Below are positions 1 through 10,944 of a stretch of DNA of 64,000 nt, piece after piece (position 1 is the first letter of the stretch; each line of letters begins with the position of its first letter). This DNA is from Ceratodon purpureus (lineage: Eukaryota; Streptophyta; Bryopsida; Pseudoditrichales; Ditrichaceae). The position numbers and the translations under genes are program-made. Below the pieces are notes generated by a model. The model searched no databases, was not told the origin of the DNA, and saw only the letters and a program-made list of their open reading frames with translations. The DNA lies in assembly GCA_014871385.1 (NCBI GenBank), contig CM026421.1, positions 24,521,752 through 24,585,751 of the forward strand. Reading direction: 5' to 3'.

Positions 1-60
1 GGAGTAGCGGAGTGGTATTCAGTCGGTCTGTTCGCCGGTCGCCGATGGTGCGCTGCAACG

Positions 61-121
61 ATGGCTCCGCCGATGTTGGCGACGATTGCGATCTCGTTCC
101 GGCACCTTGTTGTGGGTTTAG
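61..121 (+). CDS. possible first coding exon of an unidentified gene
   Basis: GC-rich stretch at the left edge. An ATG at 61 opens 20 codons that end at a strong GT donor (GTAAGG) at 122. The short peptide is hydrophobic with scattered Arg and His, which could suit an organelle-targeting N-terminus. No continuing exon was identified in the next kilobase, and the gene may begin upstream of the window. The family is not recognised. The call rests only on start context, composition and donor. Confidence 0.22.
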
Positions 122-1059
122 GTAAGGTGAAGATTTCGCGGTGGGGATGAAGGGCATTTGTACATTTTGGTGGGCTTGGGGGTGTCAGAGTTAGGTGGTG
201 TCGTGTTTGACGGCGCGCTGGGATGCGGAGGGCATACCAAAGCTTCAAGGCGGCCAACACCCGTCCTGTAACCGGCAGCAGCCCTTTCGAGCTAACGTGT
301 CGGGACTTGAGTGGCTGAGAGCAGCCCTGCTACACGCGGTAACCTGCTGCTGTGGGCCCCGAGCAGAATCCTGTAATGATGACGTAAAAGATGCAATGAT
401 TATCTTTTTTTTCAACCGTTGGATCCTTTTGCTTGTGGGCCCCGAGCGGAATCCGAGGGTCGGCCTGCTACCGGTTACTTAATACGTAAACGACCTCTTG
501 TTTTTGTTGAGCTTGTCTCTTTATGCACTCATTACGGCAAGAGTAGCCGGAAGCAATTGTACTTCTATGCATTTAGCCGGCTTAGAGCATCCCAAGTGTC
601 TTGTACTGTAAACCTGAAAGCGGAAAGAAGTGGAAAGATGTGAATTGCGATTCATGCCAGCAGGGGAAAAGCCTGTATTCAAGCTTCATTTACAGGTTGA
701 AACCTCGTTATCGAAGATTTTTTAGGGGCCTTGTAAATGGTATTGGAATGAATTGCTTCGGAAAGACACTCAGGTTTGGGAGAACGACGTTCTCATGATT
801 ACAGGCTTTCAGGCTTACAAGACTACTGGGGATGCTCTTAGGCAGCAAGAACATTTGTTTTTGGCATATTTTTGAGTATGTTTCAAGATTAGTTAGGTAG
901 CTAACTATGATAAATAATTCCAAAATGAGAAATCAATAATTTCAAGGATAAATATGAGAAATTATTTAAAGTGATATTTGTCTATTTTTGGAGCAATATA
1001 TATACATATATAGTAAATAAAAAAATCAAAAAATCATAAATTGTCACATGAATCTAATT

Positions 1060-1108
<49 letters not shown>

Positions 1109-2812
1109 TGTGAACAAATCCACTACCCAACTATAATAAGGATAAAAATGCAGTATAGACTCAACCATAGGAAGCTAGAGCTATTGGTTCAATGTCCCCC
1201 ATGTAAGATGTCTTTAAGTCTTCTATGGACATTTGATATATCAATGTTATTACTAAATGCCTAGTGATTTAATTAAATCAAAATCGTCATAGATTTTTAT
1301 AACAAATGATATATTATTAGCACGGTTAATTGCAAAGGAAATCTTTAAATGTTTTATAGTTGCATGGATTGTTAAAAGAATGATTGAAAGAATTAATTGA
1401 ATTGTACCTGGACATTATCTTTACATTTGTTGAAAATGTTCCGTGAAGATTTTGAGTGGATTTAAATACAATGAATGAATTTTAACTCTAAAACTTATAA
1501 GTATTAGCTTTGTCTTAGCCAATTGGCCATTGCAAACCATTCAAATTACATTCATAGATTCCATCATAAATTTTAATCTAAAATCATCTACAAATAAGTA
1601 TTAATATACCAAATGCATACATCCCATAATCTAAATCTTCAAAATGATCAAAATTGAAGTAGCAATAATTGAACAAGTATGTGTTTTAAACCTATCATTA
1701 TCACTTCAAATCGACACCAATTTCCCATACTTCATTGTTGTTGGCAATGGCTCCTCATCAACTTATCTTAAATTGAACTCTTATTGCTTTTTGTAGCGGA
1801 CTAGTAACAATTCTCACAAGCACCTATTGTGGATTTTTGAAACTTTAATTTTTGGACCTTCGAAAATTCAGAAAAAATTACATACAACTTCAAAAAAATT
1901 AAGTTCTTTTTGGTTCACATTCTCTATGTTTACCCGACCTTTGTGTATTTTTATCACACCTACTATGTCATTTAGCCAGTTTCAGGGCCTGATTTTGTCG
2001 GCTATCCTACACTTGAAAATTTAGAACCTACACCTTACGCACCGAGAAGCACGGTCACAAGCACCGAACCCGTCGTCAACAATCCCATAACCGCGCTTCA
2101 CAACGCTCCACGCACCTGTAACCGTGTGCACATCTCAGAAGCTCAATGTTCGTTGTTTCGCAAGCAACTATGGCCATGGAAGCTCGACGTCGTCGACGAC
2201 GACGCTGCGGGAGCTTCTCGGCTTGACTGCGCACACTCCACCGATCACCAGCCGAGGCCGCAACCACCACCACCGCATCCCGTCCACAATTGAGTATGCA
2301 ATCACCTTCGCCATTTTATTATTTTGGCTCTTTGCCGGGGTGTTTGTCCCTCTGTATGTTCAATGTAGGGTTGTGTCGAAGTTGCTGGTGGAACGTTCCT
2401 CTGGGGATGGAAGAGTGTTTAACGGTTTATTTTCGGTTCAAGGTTTTGAGGGTTGCATTAGGATCGTGCTAATTTTTTCATCTGGTGCGAGTTCGGTCTG
2501 CAGGAAAATATTAGGGTTAGAAGGGGTTTTTGCAATTTCTGGGTTATGTGAATAGTTGGCTTCTATGGCGGTGCTGTTTGGTGTTTTTTTGGAGTTTTTT
2601 TTGTGTTTTAGAGGAGGTTTATGGAAATTTTTGGTGAGAATTATGTGTATTTTAGACTTTGGATGTGAGTTTTAGGGTTTTGTGAGGGTTTCGGTTGTTT
2701 TTCGGAGTTTTGAAATGATATGAGAGGGTTTTGTGGAGGGTTTTTCGGGGTGTTGAGAGTGGTATGAAGTTGTGATCGATTTGGGATAATTGAGTCGTTT
2801 GTGCTGTGGCAG
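122..2812. other. gap with no assignable gene
   Basis: 122-900 is moderately GC-rich with no convincing exon. It holds two near-identical 21-bp direct copies of TGTGGGCCCCGAGCRGAATCC at 351-371 and 434-454. 900-2040 is AT-rich, with a TA microsatellite. 2040-2812 is GC-richer and leads directly into SNRNP27, so it probably contains that gene's promoter and 5'-UTR exon(s). Short ORFs here have no recognisable product. Confidence 0.4.
1065..1105. repeat. (TA)n microsatellite
   Basis: About 20 uninterrupted TA dinucleotides in AT-rich intergenic DNA. Confidence 0.95.
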
Positions 2813-4114
2813 TGGATCGAAGACGGGAGCGAGACCGGGGTGGTGACCGTGACAGGGAGCGGGACAGAGTGAGGGAGAGGGACAGAGATCGCGACAGGGG
2901 AAGAGATAAAGACCGGGAATGGGAGCGGGAGAGGGATCGGGAGAGAGAGGGCGACAGGAAAGTGGATTACAGGGATAGGGAGAAAGGGCGGCTTAGATCG
3001 CGTTCGAGATCCAGGTCTCCTGTTGACAGGCATCATCGCTCCCAGTCCTATGATCGGGCACATAGAGGTGATGATAGACGAGATAGCAGGCGGGACCGAG
3101 AAAGAAGCAATGACAGAGAGAGGAGCAGAGATAGGGACAGGAGTAGGGATAGAGAAAGGAGCAGAGATATCGGACATGATGGAGATGGTGAGAAGGGTAG
3201 ACACAGGACCGATAAGAAGAGTTCCGAACGGAGAGACAGAAGGGACGGTAGTCATGGATTGGACGGGCAACGGGCCGCTGCTGTGGCTGAATTTGTAGAC
3301 GGGATTGCCAGTGAAACCCAAACTGACTATTCGGCTGCGCCTGCAGTGGATGACGATGAGGACCTTATGAAGAAATTTGGAATACCTACTGGGTTTACAA
3401 CGACGAAGGTTAGTCCGAGTTTTTATTCTTTTCTAATCTGCATAGGCGTGTGGAGCCAGAGTTGACATGAGTTGATGTTGTTAAAGTTAGCCTTGCAGTC
3501 GAGATCGTTGGGACTTATTAAGTCATTCTGAACTATTATGAGGAACATCTTTGACGTGGTTTTTAATTGAGTTTGGAAATGTTGATGAGGCAGGTTAGAG
3601 AAAGTCTCAACAGTTTAATAGTCATGGAGGATTTTGTTTTTTATAAATGTTAGCTGTGTCCTGGCTATGGTGTTTAACTAGAATACCTCGGTTCTCACAT
3701 TCTAGTTCTTGGCACAGGGGAGGTATGTTGCGGATGCCAACCACAGTGCAGTTAAGCTCACGACAAAGCGTACTCCACGACAGTACATGAACCGAAGAGG
3801 TAATTTACCTTTACAAGCCACTGTCTTCCCGCACCGCATACTGTGCACAGGACCCTTGTGATTTGATTAAGCTCGTGCTGTATTTTGTTCTTACTTGAAG
3901 CTGTTTCAGAGACTTCGCCCTCTGTTGTTCTTTCTTTCATTGAAACTGATCGATGTGAGACATTTAGCATTGGACCTAAATTCGTTCAAACCGCTCTTTC
4001 ATTAGTGTTATGAACATTGTAGTCTCTTTGCAGACGTTTTCCTGTCTTGACTTTATTTACCCTTGGCTTTCAGGTGGATTCAATAGGCCGTTGCCTGCTG
4101 AGTCTAATAGATGA
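2813..4114 (+). CDS. SNRNP27: U4/U6.U5 tri-snRNP-associated 27 kDa protein (SNRNP27-like), three exons
   Basis: Predicted nuclear splicing factor of the tri-snRNP. Exons are 2813-3408, 3718-3799 and 4074-4114, all with GT-AG borders and consistent phases (about 239 aa). Residues 1 to ~150 are a low-complexity Arg/Asp/Glu/Ser region (RD and RS repeats). An acidic stretch and D-L-M-K-K-F-G follow. The C-terminus carries the family signature RQYMNRRGGFNRPLPAE, built across the exon 2/3 junction. No in-frame ATG precedes the RD repeats: the frame is open only from just after a TGA at 2791. The acceptor CAG at 2810-2812 leaves TG as the first bases, so an upstream exon ending in A would create a split ATG. 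That exon was not located. Identity is firm from the C-terminal signature; the start is inferred. Confidence 0.88.
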
Positions 4115-5047
4115 GAGAACGTTCTCGTCTGCAGCTCAACGGTGGCACCTGCTATTGGTTTATGATACGACCAGGGTCTCAACCTCTTTTTGATGTTATT
4201 TGGCGACGGCACCACTACGAAGTCTTTGAGCATCTGTTTATCGGCCGAAGGCATGGAAGTTCGATCATATTGGAGGTTCTCAATGCCGGGATTACGTGTT
4301 TAATGGCGATTCTCACAGTATATTCTTGTCCGATTTCATTTGTAGCAGGGTCACTTTCGCTTTGTCAGAGAACTACATTTTTTTGTTCATTACTGTAACA
4401 TCCTTCCTGTTCTTTGTATTTCTGGGGTCTTTACACCACTTTTAGTGTACAGCCCTTCTACAGTGCAATTATTAGTCCACATTTTTGAGGTGATATGAGT
4501 GGCTGTGCAGATCGTTTGTTGAGGATTTTTCCTAAGTGAGTGTGAACCCTCCCTTCAGAGTGGATATAGTATCGTATCCCAGTTGACAGTGTTCGAATTT
4601 TCCTAGTCCCGTGTTTGAGCAGGGATCTGGAATGTAAATGGAGTGAGCATGAATGTTTGTGTCCTCATTTCGTTCCGATTCGTACACATGTATTCTTGGA
4701 ACCTGCAGAAATGGCCTGTTGGAAAAGCTCATGACCAGTCTACTTGTGCTGCTGATACTGTATCTATGTCCATATGCACGAGTGTTTCTCCTAAATTCTA
4801 TTTGACGGGTGTTGGATGGCAAGAGGAATGGCCCGATTTCTTGAAACATGTGAAGTCTCTCTTATTCGAGGACAGAATACTTGCCTTCTAAGATGTAGAT
4901 CAACTCTCACCTAGAAGTCGAAAGCTTCACCTGTTCTGTTCCAGAATCTGGGAGTTGTTTGTGGTTCAGTTGGGTTAAGTGCTTCTTTTTCTTTTTCTTT
5001 TCATTTCTGTGCAGAAGCCAGATTTGTGACAAATGCTTTTTTTTATT
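4115..5047 (+). other. probable 3'-UTR and downstream flank of SNRNP27
   Basis: Moderate GC content directly after the stop codon, falling into AT-rich DNA near 5 kb. Small ORFs on both strands (around 4111-4398 and 4532-4891) overlap one another and have no recognisable domain. No clear polyadenylation signal was identified. Confidence 0.4.
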
Positions 5048-5161
5048 GCAGCTACGGGGTGACCACGAATATCTATGTTTCTTGTTGTGTGTAATTTCTT
5101 TGCCGAAATTAGCAGCTACGGGGTGACCACCGAAATTTGCAGCTACGGGGTGACCACGAAA
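5048..5161 (+). repeat. three direct copies of a ~22-bp GC-rich motif
   Basis: The motif GCAGCTACGGGGTGACCAC followed by (C)GAA occurs at about 5048, 5112 and 5139, all in the same orientation, in otherwise AT-rich DNA. The second and third copies are nearly adjacent. No function is evident. Confidence 0.85.
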
Positions 5162-5493
5162 TTACTCGAAAGAGGAAAGAAATATTTGTTGACACAAATA
5201 AGAACTAGGCTTGTACAATCAATTATTTAAAAATCCAAAGCTTCTGTAGCCACTTTGGCTACATTTTACCTAAAAAGAGTATTGCTCAAATTATTTTGAT
5301 GTGGGTTGCCCTGAACACGGTACATCACATGGATTGAAACTCAAAAACGTGAATACAGTATTCCAATTAATTGCTACTGTAGTTTTGGGTGGATCAGATC
5401 GAATTCTTCAGTGCTCGTCAACATGATTTGGCTCTTCAAAATACATCTCTCTCAAGCCATTCCTTCAAAACAATATCTTCATGTGAAAAGAAT

Positions 5494-5761
5494 TACCGTA
5501 ACACCATAGCTGGTTCGTTCTTAAATAATTCCAGAAATAGAAAACGAAAAAATTTGAAAATTATGAAGACCAAAAAACGAAAATAGAATAAATTGTTTTT
5601 TCTGATTGTTTGTCATATCTAAGCCAAATGAGGTTATTTTTAGTAAATTTTTAGTAAAAAACGAAAATCAAGAAAATCAATTTTGGAGAGACGAACCTTA
5701 TTTTTCCAAAAAAAATAATTATTCGTTTCACAAGGAACGAACCAGCTATGGTGTTACGGTA
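5494..5761. mobile_element. 268-bp MITE with long terminal inverted repeats and TA target duplication (copy 1)
   Basis: A 264-bp core starts CCGTAACACCATAGCTGG and ends with its exact inverted complement, then continues inward with matching TTCGTTC/GAACGAA. It is flanked by TA on both sides (5494-5495, 5760-5761). It has no coding capacity. A near-identical element of the same length lies at 28606-28873. The TA duplication suggests mobilisation by a Tc1/mariner-type or other TA-targeting transposase; the superfamily is inferred. Confidence 0.88.
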
Positions 5762-8700
5762 CATCATTGCCCTGTTCAAGGCCAGCACCATCCATGCATA
5801 AATAGTTTTGAATTCATATGCATAATTTTAACATGAGTTATGTATTTCATTTCTATATTCTTGGATTGACAACTTGGATTCGAATGAGGGCTTCAAGTGA
5901 AGGCATGAAATTCAAGAGTCTTTCGAAATGAAACTCATAGGATTTTAAGCTAAAACACTAATAGCTCATTAGTAGCTTAATGATTATTTCTTTAGAAAGG
6001 ATAGTTAGGTAATTCAAGTATTGTAGTTAAAAATTAATTATTTCGTAACTACATTTGTAAAAATTTAGGAATCCATCCAAGTATATGTTGAAGGTTCAAA
6101 AAATAATATTATTCATATCATGCAGAATGATTGGTTTTTCTTATTATCATTGTATTGTAATATATGATTTTTCCCTTATAAATTTTAATTTAAAATTTAA
6201 AACTAGGTTTTAATTTGATTTTCTTTCATTTAATTTTTTTCTTCATATGGTAATGGATATTGAACTTGACTCAAAGAAGTAAATACGTGTGCTTGATAAC
6301 AGATGTACATGTGAAGATCAATTGTGCCATGAAACCAAATGCACGATTGGATTAGACAGTTATAAGGATTATTAATAGAGCCTATCTTCACACAATTTCA
6401 TTATAAGATGTATGAAGTCGATGATTGAAAACACTAGAAAAGCAGAATGGATATCAATTATTAGACTGAAATATAATTGGGACCAATCTACATGGTAAAG
6501 AATTGTAAAAAAAAATGATGTGTTATACGGCAATATTGATGTGTTTGTTAAATATGTGAATTAAGTTTTGTATTGAAATCAAAACTATAAACTATTGTAT
6601 TTGAATATGTAATTTGGAAGATATTTGACAAACAATGTGTTATATGAAAGTACTTTCTTAACATTCTAGATGTTATTTTAAAACTAATTTTAGAAGGGAC
6701 ATGGTATCAACTTGGTTTGTATGTGTAACAAAATTGCTTAGTAGCTATGCGTGCTCTACTAAACAACAAGTGTAGTCATCAAATTCATACACGAGATTAC
6801 ACGATTCACGTGTAGAAGTTCAATTTAGCAATAAAGTGGAATTGTTTGCGAAGTAGTTATGGTGTATATGAATCCTTCTCTAAGCAAGCAAACTCATGAG
6901 TTTAATGTCGTTCACGAGCAATGATTTTGCTCAATAGAAATGTTATTATGAATTAATGGTTTTCTGTTCATGACATTTGTGATTACAAGGTGCACTATAT
7001 TGTAGGCACCTCATGTACAAAAACTAAACTTTTAATATTGAATTTACATAGTTATACATATAAGGTAGTGTTGTCATTGATACGGAAGCACAACACCAAC
7101 AAGTTATCACATATCTATGAACCTATATTGATTGTTTTACCACCGCTTTATATACATCAAATTGATGTTGAATTGTTGATGTATAATGCTTAGTTGAATC
7201 ACATATACATAGTTAAATCATCAATTGCTCACAGTTAGTAGGGACAAAATTAATTTATTATAACTCAATAATTGTAGAATGTTTAGGTACGTTCCAATGA
7301 TTTTTTTTTTTCAGGGATTGAGGATTCAGCAAAAGTATCAAAGTATTCAAGAAAAGAATCCTGAAGTACTTCTGAGCCAAGAAACTTCTAATTTGAAATG
7401 AAAATATCCTTATCTTAAAGGATCATGAATAATTATTTATTCCATAAATAAATAATGTACTTTTTTTAGCATGGTGAGCCAAGAAATGGGCAAAATTTAA
7501 AAATTTATAATTGCGCAAAATCACCTCAATCGTGAAATTTTCTTTTACAAAAATAATCTTGTTTTGTAAGGTGTTTTGTTCTGGTAAAATTAAAGTGACA
7601 AGGAAAATGACTTCATAACTTTTATCAAGTTTATGAATTTTGAAAACATTGAGGCATCTAGTTAATGACTTTTTTCTTTGAACAACCTGGTAAATAGCTG
7701 TAGTAGCATAATTACTATGAATAAATTATTGTATTTTTTCTGAAATCCTATCTTTAAGAAAAATATCAGTCTTGTATATTTTGAAACATAGTTTTTTTTT
7801 ATATGGACACCATCTTAAAAATGAGGCTACAAATCTACTAATGAAGATTTAAAACCTCATTACTAATTTTTTTTACAGAATCAAGACCTTGATACTATGA
7901 TTAAGAATGTCTGCAAATTTCAAATTAGAATATGGATTGAAATTTAAAATCTCTAAATGATATGAAGAAATAGACTTTATTCATATAAATATTAATTCTA
8001 TATCTTATCATTATATTATATGAAGAATGTATATTTTAGAAACCAAAGTTGAATACATATAGTTTAAAATGCCAAAAGTAAACATGTACATCTAAAAGAT
8101 TAGATTTAAACAATGCTTCAGGAGATCAAAAAATTTAACCAGTTTAATGTAGCCTTACCTTGCTTAAATGTTATTCAAGGAGTATAAAACATTAATAAAA
8201 CCGTTTTTTCAAATACAATTCTTTTTTAAAGAATTAATAGGCTCGAGGTTTTCAGTTATTTGAGTGAATAATAGATTAATATAATTGATTATACATCTTT
8301 AACTTCACAATTTATTTATTTTATTTTATTCTTTTGGCAAGCGAATTGTGTATGCAAAAACATTGAGCACATTTATCCTCAACAAAAAGCTGAAGATACA
8401 AAGAAGACATATGAGTGATGTGTAAAGGACTTGATGCAGATCATAGAGGTGATACATTCATAAAGATATCAAATTGATCATCACAAATTCATTTGGAAAG
8501 TCATCTGTTTTTCATCATATATGCCACCTTTGATATTACCTATGGTTTGCAACATATTTATGAATAAAATATGCTCTAAAAAAATATAAGTCTTTAATAT
8601 CTCAAAGAAAGTTGTTCAGCTTGAATTTACGATTATGACCTTCTGTTAAAAAAATTAAATTATATTCAAACAAAATAGTTATAAAATAGTGAGGGAACAA

Positions 8701-10070
8701 AGAAAAGTAATTTTGTATATTGTTTTCATCAAATTATTCCTTCTCATATTGCCTAAATTTAGCAAGTCATGAAATACACTTGAAAGAGAGAGAGAGAGAG
8801 AGTTGTGGTAACAGCTCATTTTATTTATTTTTTAATTCTAGATGTTCCTTAAAAGCATTGGAAGACATTTCTTTGATTATTGAAAATAATTATGAAGAAA
8901 ATACCAAGTTTATTGCATTATCAATACCTTACATGGAAGAAAAAATCAAAAACTTAATGTCAAAATTATCACTTTTTAGGTATCTAAACATTTTGCACAT
9001 TTCTTTCACATTTCTACAACTCATGAATATGGCCAGATTGGAAGGTTTTTAAATTTTGAACAAACTGCAAATTTTACTTAATTTACCAAATTGCAACCCC
9101 ACGTGGGACAAGATATGAGCATTAATAATTGTGTTGGATCAACCACTAGTTTAGGTGCATAATTAAGAAGATAGATATCAAGAAAGACTAATTCATATTA
9201 TATATCAAGAAGACTAATTCATAGTTTTTTGTGCACTTGCGCATAGTTTTGATAGTATTTTAACATAAAGTTACTAAAACACTATCATTCAGACCTTCGG
9301 AAGTTTACATTGCAACCTAAATTTTTTTGGATTTTTTGAATCTATATTATCCATGATAACCGGATTTTTATATATTCTTTTACACTTTCTCTGTCATTTA
9401 ATCTTTTGAAGAATAAATATTTTTTTGAGATTTTTTTTATAATGTTGGACTTGAGGCTCATTGGTGGCATACATAAGAATAGGTCCATACAATTTGGAAT
9501 CTAATCATGTAGAACTTTGGCTAATATAGTTAGAGGAGGTATAGACAAAACATGGCCTTGATTCAATGGATGGAACTTCAATAACATAAGTTCTACCTGG
9601 ATCGTATCCAATAGTATTTTTAGCAAGTTTTTAAGGGACGGTGTTCATTTTGAACCAAATAAAACCTTCTACAAATTCCTAAAACTATCAAATTAGAGTC
9701 ATATATTATTCATGTTACTTTATCTAAGATGAATAGAAAACCTATATGTGATGGCTTGCAAAGATATTTTGAGAATTTTCAAGGACGAGCCATGAAAATG
9801 GTATACGGGTTGCATTATTGTTTGTATATTGGGCTCTACATAAATGATTCAAAAATTGATGCAATTGATGACAAGAGAAGAGCTTAGGCAGAGGCAACAA
9901 TGGAGACAATTTCAAAAAAATAATTGAATTTTGTATTACACTTCAGTACGGTATATATGCTTAAGATATAACATTGTATTTACAGCTATGGTGTTGTATT
10001 CATTGCCAATTTGAAGCCTTACCAAGTTCAGATTTTTGATTGGGTTGCATAAGCAATAAAATTTGCGTCC
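5762..10070. other. AT-rich gene-free DNA, mostly left arm of duplication copy A
   Basis: No exon-like coding sequence was seen. From about 6.15 kb onward the DNA aligns colinearly, with many substitutions and indels, to the start of copy B at about 28.17 kb. For example, 8.8-9.05 kb matches 32.04-32.3 kb. It contains a short GA run at ~8786-8803. Short ORFs are AT-rich and not conserved between copies. Confidence 0.6.
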
Positions 10071-10300
10071 GCCGTCTACGCTCCCTTTTTAGTATTTTTG
10101 ATACTTTTAATGGAACTATAAACTTCAAGTTTATTTAGAGGGACCCACTTAGTTAATTCTAGATAGTTTATTTACTTATTAATTTTTTATAATTTGGTTT
10201 TTATCAACAAAATATTTATAGGGAGCTTTTTGCCTCCTCCAATCGGAAACTTGTCATCAAGATGAAGGCGAGGTTTATTGGTAGGGATAACAACCACTAT
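10070..10300. mobile_element. old degenerate MITE-like sequence shared by both copies
   Basis: It resembles the interior and right end of the younger element at 33035-33365: a GGGACCCACT-like block, then ATCAACA(AAATAT), then a GGGAGCTTTTTGCC block, then a decayed GACGAGGGTGAGGTTTATCG-type terminus. The colinear counterpart in copy B is at about 32690-32905. Because both copies carry it in the same place, it was probably present before the duplication. Confidence 0.55.
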
Positions 10301-10564
10301 CATAAGCATCCATTGTTTTCAAATTGGGATCTCTTTATTTTCCTCAACCGAAGCTACCATTTTCAATGAGTTCCATTTTTCTACCCTTCCCCATTTTGAG
10401 GTCTTAGTATTTTTTTATGGTTTTTTTTTTTTTTTGCAAGCCTCAAAATACACTATGGAGATCTACTTGAGATGAAGAGGGCCCCACTCAAACATAATAA
10501 TAGGGGCACAGATTTGCCCCACCGCTATCGAAACTGGGACCCGAGCCACGCTCAATGGCGGTAT

Positions 10565-10944
10565 TTAAGGTAGTGCGCCCAAAAACCGTCCCGGCCCAAA
10601 AACCGTCCCATAGGCTTGACATAGGCTGTTCCTGAAACTGTGCAAAATCATTCTAATTCCGTCTATGGCTGCAGAAATTGAGTGCTTGTGATTGGTGCAG
10701 AAACGTCCTATTCTCAGAATCCAAGTGGTCATATTAACCATGACTCTAGGGACGGTTAGTGGAGCACTTAGGGCTGAACATTCAAAAATTCATAGGAAAT
10801 TGTAGACTTACTCAAAAAATGATTTTTTTTTTGGGATGGCTTTGCACTAGCTTTGCACTTCATCCAAAAATTATAAAAAAATTCCACCACTATTCCAAAT
10901 GAGCAAAACTGAAATTCGGACGGTTTCTGGGCGCACTACCTTAA
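10565..10944. mobile_element. 380-bp non-autonomous element with TTAA flanks (piggyBac-like MITE)
   Basis: Terminal inverted repeats of about 24 bp begin GGTAGTGCGCCCAAAAACCG and end CGGTTTCTGGGCGCACTACC, with a single mismatch. TTAA lies directly outside each end (10565-10568, 10941-10944). The 372-bp interior has no ORF. A TTAA target duplication is the hallmark of the piggyBac superfamily. No counterpart is present at the colinear site in copy B. Confidence 0.8.

Noticed and set aside
2641..3321. 226-codon Pro/Ser-rich minus-strand ORF
   Set aside because: It is the antisense of the RD/RS-repeat exon of SNRNP27, whose sense reading is confirmed by the C-terminal signature.
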